Below are positions 12,801 to 23,937 of a DNA stretch of 64,000 nucleotides, in pieces. The stretch's first letter is position 1. Every line of letters begins with the position of its first letter. The notes under the pieces were generated by a model, which worked only from the letters and a program-made list of their open reading frames with translations, was not told the origin of the DNA and did not search any database. The DNA comes from Diphasiastrum complanatum (taxonomy: Eukaryota > Streptophyta > Lycopodiopsida > Lycopodiales > Lycopodiaceae), in the NCBI GenBank assembly GCA_029204225.1, contig CM055109.1:28828361-28892360 (forward strand), in the 5' to 3' direction. The position numbers were made by a program, and so were the translations under genes.

Positions 12801-13399
12801 ATCAGACGATGGCTGTCTTTATATATAGAAGCTAAGAAAGAAAGTAATCTTTAATTTGATTAATGATTACAAGAACTGCTTTCAGTTTGTTGTCTCCTTC
12901 ATCCGTGGAGTTCTTTCGTCTTGTTGGTACTTCGTTGATCTTAAGTCGTGAAGACGTGCCGACTTCACAGTCACATTTGCAACTGTAGACCAAGCTATCA
13001 TAGGTTGAGCTTCGGTCTTCGTTCGTAGACTGCAAGTTTTGACCTATGGTTTCCTTCGACCGTCTTCGTTCGTTACCCTAATGTTGTGGTTTGTGGTTTG
13101 TTGTGGTTTGCAAGTTGTCAGCCTTCGTTATCTTTGTTGCTTGTATGTGATGCGGCTTCGATAGTGGTTGTTTGCGGTGCATAAGCTAACAATGCTTTGT
13201 GAGTCGAAACTTCAAGTTTCTTCAGAGTACTCTCATGTAGCTTCCTTTTGAACTATTTGTGTCATTGCCTTTGCCAAGTTGACGGTGGAAGAAGCTAAAC
13301 TTCTTGCATGGGACCATATTTGTTGCATCCACATCCTATATATATGATTTGGTAGTCCTAGAATTGGATAAATGGTACTCCAATACTTGAGTTTATTAG
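12801..13399. other. Unassigned sequence
   Basis: No supported gene. The short minus-strand frame 12832-13035 has no recognisable motif. TTCG-rich, like the preceding LTR-like unit. Confidence 0.4.
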
Positions 13400-14310
13400 T
13401 TATGCCACATCATTTTGGACTAGGCCCAACATGTAATTAGAGCAAGGCTTACGTAGATCGAAGGGAGTGGAGCTATGAAGCTTTTCGTTTACACTTTGGT
13501 GGAGATCAATCTGTTTTCTCTTCCTAGTGGTGAACAAGCTTCCAAGTGGGTGTTCTATCAGTACTTCCACTTGCGTATGACTAAGATCCATCAGATATTG
13601 GCTTTCTCCATAGTAATTATGGATGATTGCCAATTTTAGCCAATTTATGACGATTTTTCATAGTTTTGCTTGTATTTTTCATAACTTCTAGTAGATCTAT
13701 GGTTCTAGGTTATGTCCTAGTCCAAAAATTGCTTGTTATTGTGAATTTTTGACTAGAAATGGGTAGTAAGAGCTATAATCTAGCAAAATTGGAAATTTTA
13801 GTGCTTGCATGTAATCAACTTACAGTAGAACAGGTCTAATTGCACTTGTATGTGGATTAGATCCACAAGAACTTGCCAAAAAAGTTGGAAAATGGTAAAA
13901 AAAGACATGGTTTTTAATCGTTTTTTTTTTTCATTATTTTGGGAGATATTCCTAAGATCCGTGGCTTAAAATTTGCATGCACATTTTTAGAGGTGTAATT
14001 ATGTTATCCAAAAGCTTTCATGAATCTTGGTAGGAATTGGACACCATTAAGGGTCTCAAAAAGTCAAAAAATAGTGTATTTTTGGTGTTTTTTAAGCATG
14101 AATAACTCTTGATTGGTGGTCTGAAACATCTGGATCATTTAACAAGCTAAAAGGTATGATGGATTGCCTCTGATTTGAGCCCTCATGCACCCAATTTGGA
14201 GTTGGGGGTCTTAGGCACCAATACCATGAAGTTTTGCTTGTTGAAGGACTCCATAAAAGCAAATTTTGCTTGATCTGAGCTTATGATTGCTTGCTGGATA
14301 TAGTAGGTTC
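13400..14310 (+). repeat. Dispersed repeat, copy 1 (unknown family)
   Basis: The sequence is similar, in inverse orientation, to 28960-29900. Shared blocks include GCAAGGCTTACG(T/A)AGAT, CAAG(C/A)TTCCAAGTGGGTGT, GGTTCTAGG(T/C)TATG, TTTTTGACTAGAAA and AAAAAGTCAAAAAATA. In the minus frame of this copy and the plus frame of copy 2, parallel peptides appear (here HPLGSLFTTRKRKQIDLHQ). No TIR, LTR end or known protein motif was recognised. Confidence 0.65.
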
Positions 14311-14689
14311 CTTTCCTATCCTCAACCCAAGATCCAAGCATAGAAGCATCAAGGAGATGAAGTTAGTCATCACGCGAAGGTTCGATCCCATCAGAGCGAT
14401 AGCATAAAACAAATCCAGCATGCATGGTAGATTCACACTAACATTCACTAACACTACACATTAACACTACATCCATTAACCCTAATCCAATTAACACTAC
14501 AATCCACGATAAGATAGATACTTGCTTCTCTCTCTCTCTCTCCCTTTCTTTCTTACAAAAAATATAAGAACATATAATCCCATGATATTTAGATCTAACA
14601 ATTAGCAAATATAACAAAAGCATGAGAGATGAAGAAAAAGAGATAGAGAACATTAAAGACATTCATAATCAATTCCATAAGAGGCTCAA
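14311..14689. other. Unassigned, ATTAACACTAC-rich
   Basis: Near 14433-14505 the motif ATTAACACTAC or a close variant repeats at least three times, followed by a short CT-rich run at 14526-14543. It lies where the 3' LTR of gypsy element 1 would be expected, but no LTR end was identified. Confidence 0.35.
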
Positions 14690-15990
14690 CCGCTTGTATT
14701 GTTGATCAAGGAATTCTCTGATCCCAATTCTGATATGTGCTTGTCCATGTCTTTCTTTTTATCTAACATGGTCTGGATCACTCGCGCAAGGTTTGAGACT
14801 AAACCCAATGTGTCACCAGAATCCACGTGGGTTGTTGTTGATGTAGCAGCAGCAAGAACCGCAGTTGCAGGAACTGTGCTTGTTTGGCGTTGATGTCATG
14901 CCAGTTCTTCTTCTTCAAAGATATCTTTTTCCTCAGACCCTTCTGGCACCGTGGCGTCGAACTGCTTCGGAGACGGAACACCATTGGTGACCTTGATGGC
15001 ATATGGTGCTACTTCGGCTTGATCTTATTGATCTGTCTGGAATGAGAAATCAGAAACTATAGAACTATCATGAGTTATGGACTTGACTCATTACATTCGT
15101 TGCGTCCATTTACATGTACTTTACTTTATGCATAAGCAACATAGCTTCAAAAATAGTGGTGAAAATGTGATTTGGTGACAAAATAGCAACAGTTTATTGC
15201 TTCTACAGTTGTTCGTCCTTTGTCTAATGTGTCAGACTGGGTTGCATCATCATCAGAGGTGGATGCACTTTGCTGCTTCTGAGATGTGGAAGCAGATGCT
15301 GGCTTTGAAGAATCAGCAATAGCAGCAACTCCATCGGTATCCATGGCCACAACTGGAACTATATCTGATTGGGATTGTGCAGCATCAATGTCCATAGTAG
15401 TGGTAGTTGCTACTTCGACTACTGGTGCAGCATCTGATGTAGTCAGGTTGGGAACAGTCAGGAGACTGGAAAGATCAATTGGCTTTGGAGCCAACAACCT
15501 TCCCGTCAGCATGGTTTTCTCTTGCTCAGTCAAAATCTCAAAATGAGCGCACAATCGAGAAACATGTGCTCCAACTCCAAAAAACTTTTGATGTTTAATC
15601 CAGCGCAAAAAAGCCTTGTATGTAATAGCGCCGAAGCAAACTGGATTACCCGCTACAATATGTAACCAAAATTTTGAACTGAAATTGTTGCATCTGCATC
15701 CATCAAAAATATTGCCTGATTTGCGTATTTACAGAACAGCTTAAATGTTGTATCTCGAATCATTGAAATTTTGTACACCTTCGTGGGTACGAAGCAGTTG
15801 CTTAGGAAGTGGGCCGCTTCATCCATTGAATCTTTATTTGTCGAAACCATCTTCCCAACCACTGGTAATCCGAGGGCTGTGCAGAACAGGTCTTCAGAGA
15901 TAGTGAAGATTTTGCCTCATACGTGAACTTTGAAGTCCACCTCAGAAACTGAAATGGATGGAGTTCACAAATTCAGTACTGACATCTGAT
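14690..15990 (-). pseudogene. Extra ORF downstream of integrase, plant-transposon-protein-like
   Basis: It reads VDFKVHV, then TGA (plus 15917-15919, an Arg codon in relatives), then GKIFTISEDLFCTALGLP. This resembles the 'VRGK.v.fs...I...LGLP' core of the 'putative plant transposon protein' family found in Athila-type extra ORFs. It continues through VVGKMVSTNKDSMDEAAHFL to 15653, shifts frame, then runs RWIKHQKFFGVGAHVSRLCA and an acidic Ser/Thr/Ala/Asp-rich tail to about 15147. A last part (TMLDKKKDMDKHISELG, about 14700-14770) looks coiled-coil. Same strand as the gypsy pol and 3' of it. An env-like or accessory role is inference only. Confidence 0.55.
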
Positions 15991-16509
15991 AGGATTATGG
16001 AAGGGTCCACTTTCATATCACCCAACCTGCATCAATCCAAAAAGGACTGGATGGATGCTAGGCGGATTTCTACACGTGCTTTTCAGATGATAGTAGAATT
16101 TGAACTCGATCCAGAAGCCATTGGTCGAATGTTTGATGACAGCTTTGTACATCGCAATAGTTCGTATAAGAGTGCTTTGATCGCAAAGAGAATGAACGTA
16201 GGAAAGCATAAACTCGCAAGCAAAAGTGTAAGGAAAAAAATGGAAAATAACTCTGATATGCAATAGCAGTGTGGAAGGGATGATGACGTGGCATGGTGAC
16301 ATGACATCTGTCACTTCCATTTATGGAGGACGTGCATGGCTCGGAATTCCAAACTATGATTTGATAGATCGATCTTAATGACGGAAGACCGTTTGTGAAA
16401 AGAAAAGAAATACATTAAGAAGAAACAAAATCTGTTTTGATATGTGAGTGTACACACGTGTGAATAATGATGATTACGTGGCCATCATATTTAATGGAGG
16501 AATACAAAA
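15991..16509. other. Spacer of gypsy element 1
   Basis: Sits between the extra ORF and the A-rich tract. Several overlapping short minus-strand frames (16018-16320) exist, none with a recognised motif. Confidence 0.4.
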
Positions 16510-16965
16510 AGTAGGTCAAGAGATTCTCGAAAATATGCTAGAAAGATTCTAGAAAGTTTTGCGAAACCTTTTCGTGGGATCCTAGAAAATGATACAGAAA
16601 CTCATGAAAATTTCTCGAAAATTTTGGTAAGATACTAGAAAATTTTCTCGAAAAATGAAAAATTATAACAATCTCTCAAACGAAAGCTAGAAAACTTCTC
16701 GAAAATTTGGAAAAAAAATGCTAGAAAAGATTCTAAAAAAATTCTCAAAAACGGTCCATGAAAACTAAAACACGTTTTGATTTACAAATTGAGTGTCATG
16801 AAAAGTTCTCGAAAATACTTTGAAAAATTTTGGAAGGTGGTAGAAAATTTCACGAAAATTTCTAGAAAAGATAAAAGAAAAGTCGCGAACAATACCAGAA
16901 AAGATAAATAAAAATTCGAGATCAATTCTAGAAAAATACTAGAAAAGAATAAGAATAAAAAAAAT
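16510..16965. repeat. Degenerate CTAGAAAA / CTCGAAAA tract
   Basis: About 450 bases of AT-rich sequence in which (C)TAGAAAA, CTCGAAAA and GAAAATTT recur every 15-30 bases. It directly follows the integrase stop codon of gypsy element 1 on the minus strand. Confidence 0.65.
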
Positions 16966-16970
16966 TCTAG

Positions 16971-18309
16971 TCAAAGGTAGTATTTCTTCAGTCTGGACCC
17001 ATTAATACGTGTAGGTAACAGTTCACCTTGTGATTGAAGTTGTACAGAACCATTCTCAAACACCTCTATAAGTTTATACGGTCCAAGCCATCTCATATGG
17101 AGTTTTTTGGAGAACTTTTGATGTCGACTGTCATATATCAGCGCAAAGTCCTCAGCTTTAAGATCACATTTTCTGATACGACTGTCATACTTCTTCTTCC
17201 TTTGTTCCTGGATTTCCTCCGTTAATTTTTGTGATTTCTCACGAGCTTCAGCTAGTTCTTCAATATTGGTCAATCTTTCATTAATACAGTCTTCATCTGT
17301 TCATTGAGCTTGAATACGAAAAGTTTTCACCTCAAATTCAATAGGCAAAATAGGATGCATACCATACATAAGAAAATATGGTGTCTGTTTCGTCGTAATT
17401 TTTCTGTATTACGATAAGCCCAGAGAACTGATGGTAGTTTCTGATCCCAATCCGTCGCATGTGCAATAGTAATTTTATTCAGGATCTTACATAAAATTCC
17501 ATTAGCTCTCTCTGTCAACCCATTTGCTTTTGGATTATACGGTGTAGTTTTTCTATGTTTAATCAGAAAATATGCTGTCAGTAACCATATACTGTCAGAA
17601 AATGTGTACCTTGGTCACTTACTAGTTCAAGTAAACAACCATATCTTGTGATTATACTTTTGAATAAGAACGTCGCGACAGTTTTCGCATCGTTTCGTTT
17701 CGTCGCCTCTGCTTCAACGTTCTTTGTAGCATAATCCGTTGCAACTAGAATATAACGACATTTTGTGTGTCGAGTCACAGGTTTCATTGGACCGACAAAG
17801 TCAATCCCCTACTTATCAAATGGTCCAAGAGGCAAGATTGGTGTCAATGGCCAATTCATTGCTTTTGTAGGCTTGCCAGATCTTTGGCATGGATCACACA
17901 AACAAATAAAATTTGATACATCCTTGAACATTGTTGGCCACCAATACTTGGTAGTCAATATCTTATTAACTGTATTCTTTAGGGCAAAGTGTCCTCCAGC
18001 ATCTTCTGAGTGCAAGGCTTTAACGATTTTTTTAATGTCTTCAGTTTCAAGACATCTTCGTAGTCGATGGTCAGCATCAAGCTTGTACAGAACATTGTTA
18101 ATAATCATATAAGGTGCTACCTTATATTGAAAATTTGTCTTTTGCTCCAAATCATAACCATTTGGATATATCTGATCCTTGAGATAAGTAATGATATCAG
18201 AATATAACGAATTGGTGGAAGAAATTTCAAATAGATGTTCGTCTAAAAAAATCATCATTAATTGGTTCTTCAATTTTTCCAGTGCTGAGTCGCGATAGAT
18301 AATCAGCAT
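16971..18309 (-). pseudogene. Gypsy integrase
   Basis: The zinc site is ALHSEDAGGHFALK...CDPCQR (HHCC, 17809-18309). A TAG at plus 17809-17811 replaces the Trp before GIDFVGP, which holds the first catalytic Asp. The second motif is ELVSDQGTHF. The Glu block is NPKANGLTERANGIL, in a further frame (about 17327-17560). The C-terminus (16971-17273) ends HMRWLGPYKLIEVF...INGSRLKKYYL and has no chromodomain. D, D and E are all still readable, but at least two frameshifts and the stop inactivate it. Confidence 0.85.
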
Positions 18310-19376
18310 CTGTATGATACTTTCCTTGACAAAGCTCTACTTGATAAGTGAATTCCTGCAAAAGTAGAACCCATCAAGCAATTCGTCCTGATAGATCTGG
18401 TTGATTTACAAGATACTTAAGAGCATAATGATCAACATGAAAAATAAATGCATATCCCAGCATATAATACCGAAATTTCTTAACAGTGAAAATCATGCCA
18501 AGTGCTTCCCTTTCTGTAGCCGAATAATTCTTCTCTGAGGCACTGAGCTGTCGATTCGCATAGTAAATGGGATGATCCTTCTTCTGCTCGTCCTTCTGGC
18601 TCAGATAGACGCCAATAGCAAATGCAAAAACATCAACATAACTATGAAATAAAATAGCTCAGTTGGGTGGTCTCAGAATAGGAGCATTGATCAACCTTTG
18701 TTTAAGTTCTTCGAATGCTTTCTGCTGTTCATTCATCCACAAGTATTCCACTTGTTTCTTCAGTAGATGTGTAAGAGAGGCAACAATAGAAGCATGATTT
18801 TGAATAAATCTCCGGTAATAGCCGACATGTCCTAAGAAAGCTCTTAGTTCACGTAAATTGGTTGGTATCTGGATATTCTTGATCTAAGATAGAATCAGTG
18901 AAGGACAGAGGATGATGGTCCTTCCTTGTGGCAACATTGGGTTTGCGGAAATCCTGGCATATTCGTATTTTGCCAGTTTTCTTCTTTGGGACGACAACAA
19001 TGGGTGAAACCCATTCACTGCTTAAGACGGGATAGATAATACCTGTCTTAAGGTGCTTGTTGAGTTCGTCCTTAACCATGAGAGAGTACTTAGGATTGAG
19101 GCGATACTGTCTCTGTCAAACAGGTATAGCATCTTCCTTAAGATCAATGCGGTGTTCTCTGAATTCTGCAGGTATACCTTTCAAATCGTTGAGCGACCAA
19201 ACGAAAACATCTTGATACTCCTTCAATAATTCAGTGAATTCCGCCAACTCCGATTCTCCAAGTGACTTTGAAACATGCACAAATCTGCCAGGTGCAAGTT
19301 CAATTAGTTCAGTAGAATCTAGTAATATGATACCTTCTGTCATACTGGTCTTGGTATGGCCATGAATTTCGCGCAT
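18310..19376 (-). pseudogene. Gypsy RT fingers and RNase H, RT palm deleted
   Basis: The linker (19376-19116) reads AEFTELLKEYQDVFVWSLND; a TGA (plus 19116-19118) follows AIPV where an Arg is usual. RT begins HLKTGIIYPVLSSEWVSPIV, VVPKKKTGKIRICQDFRKPN and DHHPLSFTDSILDQ. At about 18880 it jumps straight to PTNLRELRAFLGHVGYYRRF, so the palm with LDG.SGYNQ and Y.DD is missing (roughly 130 residues). RNase H follows (HPIYYANRQLSASEKNYSAT, FIFHVDHYALKYL) with several stops. Confidence 0.85.
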
Positions 19377-19425
19377 GGTTGGTCAATAGATGTATTCCTG
19401 TTGTCAACCTGGTTCTTGTTACCAA

Positions 19426-19585
19426 TGTGATCTAAACTTTCTTGAATATATCTCATCACTCTCTTTAATGCTTTCCAATGAGAGATCCTAGGATTAGACA
19501 TGAATTGACTTAACGTGCTAACAGTGTATGCTAAATCTGGTCTAGTACACAACATTGCATACATCAAAGATCCTATTAGTGAATT
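19426..19585 (-). pseudogene. Copia RT thumb fragment
   Basis: Reads SLIGSLMYAMLCTRPDLAYT then HWKALKRVMRYIQESLDH, a copia RT C-terminus like that of element 1. It is cut off at 19581-19586 (GAATTC), where the copia-2 LTR begins, and on the left abuts gypsy element 1. It may be a displaced piece of copia 2, whose own RT is missing. Confidence 0.75.
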
Positions 19586-20348
19586 CAAACGACAAGAAAG
19601 AAAACTTATCGTGCGCAGTGGAATAAACTATTTTACTCTTTCTCTATGCATGACTACGCCTATCAATTTCGAACAAAACTATAGTGATAGAAATATGAGC
19701 ACAAAGGAATTGTGAATCAAAGCCGCATGCTCTAAGCTATCTCTGAGTAACTGTAACTTTGTCTGAACTAAGCACTTCCACTAATAAGTAGTAAGCGCAA
19801 TAGCAATCTCTTATCAACTCTATAGAAGTGAGCTAGAATGCTCAAGAGTGTCCAAGCTCGCAGGCTTGAGAGGGAGAGAGCTAACTATTCAACACTTGCT
19901 GATCTCTTGATCACATTATTTAAATGTAGAAATATGAGCAACTATTTATACTAAGAAAATGCGGCAACGTCCAATAGTAGGACAACTAATTAGGTCGCAA
20001 TACTAATGGATGGTGAGCTGGCATCCATCCAATTGAATCTTCCCAAAAATTTACTTGCTAAACGGTTAGGGCAAGTCTGTAGCTTCAATTCGAGTAAAAT
20101 GTTAACTGTCAATCAATCGACATGGCCGAAGTGGCTGAAGTCTCTGAAGTCGGTGAAGTTACCAAAGTGGCCGAAGTCTCCAAAGTCACCGAAATTGTCG
20201 ATGATGTCAATAAACGTCGAAGCCACCTGTGAGCCATTTTCGAGTAGTTCTGCAAACTGTGTAGAAACACAAAGATAATTGCAGGTCTTAATGAGTTGGA
20301 CGAAGATTAAAATGTCGATTAGTCGATTAGTAAGAGAATAATCTAACA
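19581..20348 (-). repeat. 3' LTR of copia element 2 (truncated)
   Basis: Nearly collinear with 22970-24094. On the minus strand it starts TGTTAGATTATTCTC at 20348 beside a PPT. Compared with the right LTR it lacks a distal piece of about 165 bp, cut at GAATTC, and an internal piece of over 200 bp after GTGATAGAAAT near 19690. It has only a short CTTGAGAGGGAGAGAG stretch near 19870 where its partner has (GA)54. Minus TATA: AGTATAAATAG near 19950. Confidence 0.85.
20124..20195. repeat. 9-bp minisatellite in LTR (8 units)
   Basis: Eight 9-base units of the form NNCNGAAGT (GGCCGAAGT, CTCTGAAGT, TACCAAAGT, and so on). The partner LTR has nine units at 23857-23937. Confidence 0.85.
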
Positions 20349-20359
20349 CTCCCCCTTAA
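20349..20359 (-). promoter_or_regulatory. Polypurine tract of copia element 2
   Basis: Minus-strand TTAAGGGGGAG lies directly before the LTR start TGTTAGATTATT. It is identical to the tract of copia element 1. Confidence 0.85.
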
Positions 20360-20417
20360 TCTAAATCCATGAATGCTTGATGATCTTCTGGGGAATAGAG
20401 AAAGTTGATCATTTTCA

Positions 20418-21604
20418 TCATATTGTATTTTCATCATCTTCGGATTCGCTATTGATATGTTGTTTGTTGAAAGTAGATGGGCTTGGACCTTCAATGAGAA
20501 TAGTCGACTGAGGAATCTCGAAGTTCAATATATCGAATGAGTCAGACAAGTCGGCTACATGGGCTTTGCCTTTTTCCTTGAAGTTGATAAACTGATGTTC
20601 GATGAAGATGACATCCCGGCTAGTGAATATCTTCGACTCGATAGGATCGAAAAATCTGTAAGCTTGATCTAGCTGATGAATATACATTTGATACTCTGGA
20701 AGTCAAGCTTCTTCCTGAAATCATGAGGAATCTGCGCATAAGCAGTACATCAAAAAACTCGTAAGTTTGATAAAGAAGATTTGGTACCTGTCCAAACTTC
20801 CAATGGTGTTTTGTCTGAGAGACCTTTAGTAGGACATCTGTTCTGAATATTGGTTGTTGTTAAAACAGCTTCATCCCAGAAGGACTTCGGAAGTGTCACA
20901 TGTGATAACATGCACTTTGCCAATTCGACTAAGGTTCTATTCTTTCTCTCAGCAAGACCATTTGACTGAGGTGAATAGGAAGTAATGCATTGTTGCTCAA
21001 TGCCATTGTTAAGGTAGTACTCCTTGAATTCGGTGGAGATGTATTCTCCCTCGTTGTTGGACCTCAGTGCTTTGATTCATTTGCCAATTTGATTTTCTGC
21101 ATGCTCTTTGAATTGTCTGAACTTGATGAAAGCCTCTGATTTTTGCTTAATGAAGTAAACAACTGTTCTTTTGGAGAATTCGTCAATAAAGGTAATGAAG
21201 TACTTTGCATCTAGTAATGATGGAGTTTGCATAGGTCCACATATATCTGATTGAACAACATCTAACAGGCCTTTTGTTGCATGCCTATGACTCAATCTAA
21301 AAGGAATGCTAGTCTACTTTCCAAGAATGCAGATATGGCAGACAAGGATATCGACTTTATCGGAAGGATAGTCGAGACCAACTGCTAGGGATTGTCTGGA
21401 CATGTTCGAAACAGATGCATAATTCAAGTGTCCTAAGTGATGATGCCATAGTAATGCTTTATTGACAAGAATAGAGGTTTTCAAAGCTTGACTAGAATCA
21501 GAATAACAATGTGCCAATCTATGTGAGTATCCATGCCTCTTGCCGAGTGCAAGGATCCTATTATTCCTATCGATAATTCTGCATTGATCAGACTCAAACT
21601 CCAC
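20418..21604 (-). pseudogene. Copia integrase and hinge
   Basis: GAG-pre-integrase at 21604-21314 has LLWHHHLGHLNYASV and CHICILGK. The core (21295-21077) has VVQSDICGPMQTPSLLDAKY and ITFIDEFSK. After a stop, ALRSNNEGEY stands for the SDNGGE(Y/F) motif, so the second catalytic Asp reads Asn. Then PQSNGLAERKNRTLVELAK carries the Glu. The hinge (20687-20418) reads AYRFFDPIESKIFTSRDVIF, the usual copia sequence between integrase and RT, and ends 65 bp before the PPT. Confidence 0.85.
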
Positions 21605-21612
21605 CTTATGAC

Positions 21613-21850
21613 CTAAATCAGTATTCTACTTACTGATAACATATTTGTAGAGAGTTTAGGAACATACAAGACTTTTGACAGTAGTTTGAATTGATCATGC
21701 TGGAACTCTAATCTTACAGTACCTTCACCTTCGATAGTGTGAGTGCTATCATCACCAAGATGAACATACTTCTTTGTGCTGTAAGGACTATAGGAATGGA
21801 AAATCTTAAGATGATTGGTCATATGGTGAGTAGCTCCAGAATCCAAAAAT
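21613..21850 (-). pseudogene. Copia aspartic protease
   Basis: The active site FLDSGATHHMTNH is intact. Downstream VHLGDDSTHTIEGEGTVRL and VLYVPKLSTNMLSVSRI follow the copia pattern. The open frame ends in a stop at about 21613. A stop codon precedes the active site in the same frame near 21848. Confidence 0.85.
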
Positions 21851-21989
21851 CACGAATCATCCGAGTTCGCGTATTTGACCATAAAAGTGTCTTCATCCAT
21901 TTTGACTTCAAGAGATGTTGTAACTGTATTTGCTTGTTGATAAGGTTGTCTGGCTGCATTCTTTGCTTTGAAAATTCGTCAATCCTGGA

Positions 21990-22742
21990 TCTCATGGTTA
22001 TTGCGCATTCAATACCTGCAAAACATCTTCTTCTTCGACGAATGTGGATTCGATGATTGTTCTTGACTTTGAGTCTGTTTCTGATTCGATGTAGATTGCT
22101 TGGAGCTTTTTTACTTCTGTCATTTCGAGCCCTTGTTAACATATAGAGTATGTGATAAAGAGGTAGACGAAGTGTCTTGACTTCTTTGATTATCTTCTTG
22201 CAGCAACATAGTGATAACTTTGGTAAGAGTTAAATATGAGTGTGTCGTGATGATCATCACCCAGTTCTCATATGTAGAGGGCAGGCTTGAAAGCAATGTC
22301 ATAAGTGCATCTTGATCGTCTGTGACTGATCCGACAACGACCATTTGTTGTAAGAGATTCTTAAACTGGTTAATATGATTCTGAAGAGAATCATTGTTCG
22401 ACATCTTAAGTGTGAGGAATTTTCTTCGAAGATGTAACTTGGTAGTTACGTCTCTCACATCATATAGTGAGCTCAAGATGTCACAAATTTCTTTCAAAGT
22501 TTTGGCTTCAGCTATGTGGCCAATCTGAGTATCTGATATAGGATAATAAGCGCGAAAGCTTTACCATCCTTCAATTTCCATTTTGAGTCTTCTGTGTCGT
22601 CTTCAAACTTTACTTTGATACATGTAACAACATCCCACAATTCGTTGGCGATTAGCAAGGTCTTCATCTTAAATTTCCATAGATGATAATTGGATCCATT
22701 CAGCTTGTCTACGATAAGACTAGCTTTACTTTGAGAATCCAT
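21990..22742 (-). pseudogene. Copia gag
   Basis: It starts at 22742 with MDSQSKASLIVDKLNGSNYH and LWKFKMKTLLIANELWD, then frameshifts near 22510 into EICDILSSLYDVRDVTTKLH, LRRKFLTLKMSNNDSLQNHI and a tail to 22120. In the zinc-knuckle region (about 21995-22045) the frame reads CRY.MRNNHEIQD., with TGA at the second and the last cysteine positions. Nearly identical in its N-terminus to the gag piece at 54434-54706. Confidence 0.85.
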
Positions 22743-22795
22743 CTAAAACTTTAATTTGACGATGTTAAGAGAGATACCGTGCTGTGAAAATCAAT

Positions 22796-22807
22796 TCTCT
22801 GATACCA
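22796..22807 (-). promoter_or_regulatory. Primer binding site of copia element 2
   Basis: Minus-strand TGGTATCAGAGA differs by one base from the initiator tRNA-Met complement TGGTATCAGAGC. It lies between gag and the 5' LTR. Confidence 0.8.
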
Positions 22808-23449
22808 AAATAAATTGATTTAAACTGAAGAATAATTTGATATCGTGAAAGATATCAAGCATAAGAGCTTGCGCTCTAATATAGTATTAGGCCTTGAAGA
22901 AGAATCAATGCTCTGATGTTGGAATGAGGTGTGTAAAAGATAGGTCAAAAAGAATTGAACAAAAGGAATTCAAATGACAAGAAAGAAAACTTATCATGCG
23001 CAGTGGAATAAACTTTGTTCCTCTCTCTCTATGCATGACTACGCCTATCAATTTTGAACAAAACTATAGTGATAGAAATCATGTTCAATCTTATAGTAAC
23101 TAACTTTGAAATCAATAGTACTATAGTCATTATGTAGACAAACATTAAAGCATTGAATTATCCGACAGATAGTAAGAGATTATCAGTTACAAAAGCATTA
23201 CAAAGAAGCATTCATACTGACATGATACTGAACGCAATGAAAGATAGATTGATTCAGTAAAAGAAACAAATCAGAATGGAAATGAGCACAAAGGAATTGC
23301 AGATCAAAGCCACGTGCTCTGAGCTATCTCTGAGTAACTATAACTTTTTTTTAATTAAGCACTTCCGCTAATAAGCAGTAAGCGCAATAGTAATCTCTAA
23401 TCAACTGTAAAAAGGTGAGCTAGAATGCTCAAGAGTGTCCAAGCTCGCA

Positions 23450-23563
<114 letters not shown>

Positions 23564-23856
23564 AACTATTCAACACTTGCTGATCTCTTGATCGCATTAT
23601 TCAACACTTGTTGATCTCTTGATCGCATTATTCAAATGTAGAAATATGAACAGCTATTTATACTAAGAAAATGAGACAATGTCCAATAGTAGGACAACTA
23701 ATTAGGTTGCAATCATAATGGATAGTGAGCTAGCATCCATCCAAAGTGAGCCAACATCCATTTAGTTGAATCTTCTCAAAATTTTACTTGCTAAACGACT
23801 AGGGAAAGTCTGTAGCTTCAATTCAAGTGAAACATTAATTGTCAATCAACCGACAT

Positions 23857-23937
23857 GGCCGAAGTCTCTGAAGTCGATGAAGTTACCAAAGTGGCCGAAG
23901 TCTCTGAAGTCACCGAAGTGCTTGAAGTCTTCGAAGT
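23857..23937. repeat. 9-bp minisatellite in LTR (9 units)
   Basis: Nine units of NNCNGAAGT type, homologous to 20124-20195 but with a different unit order and number. Confidence 0.85.

Larger units (their letters stand above)
14690..19425 (-). mobile_element. Ty3/gypsy element 1, Ogre/Tat/Athila-like (degenerate)
   Basis: Minus-strand order from 19376 leftwards: pre-RT linker, RT fingers, RNase H, integrase zinc finger, integrase core, integrase C-terminus without chromodomain, then a further ORF. RT-RNase H-integrase order marks Ty3/gypsy. The motif style (GGHFA...YWWPTM.KD, VSDQGTHF, ANG.(A/T)E.ANG.L) is that of non-chromovirus plant gypsy. Gag, protease and both LTRs are not found; the right end abuts a copia fragment near 19425. 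Confidence 0.75.

Noticed and set aside
15958-16320. Four overlapping frames of 74-102 codons on both strands as separate genes
   Set aside because: No motif in any, and they overlap the gypsy-associated ORF region.
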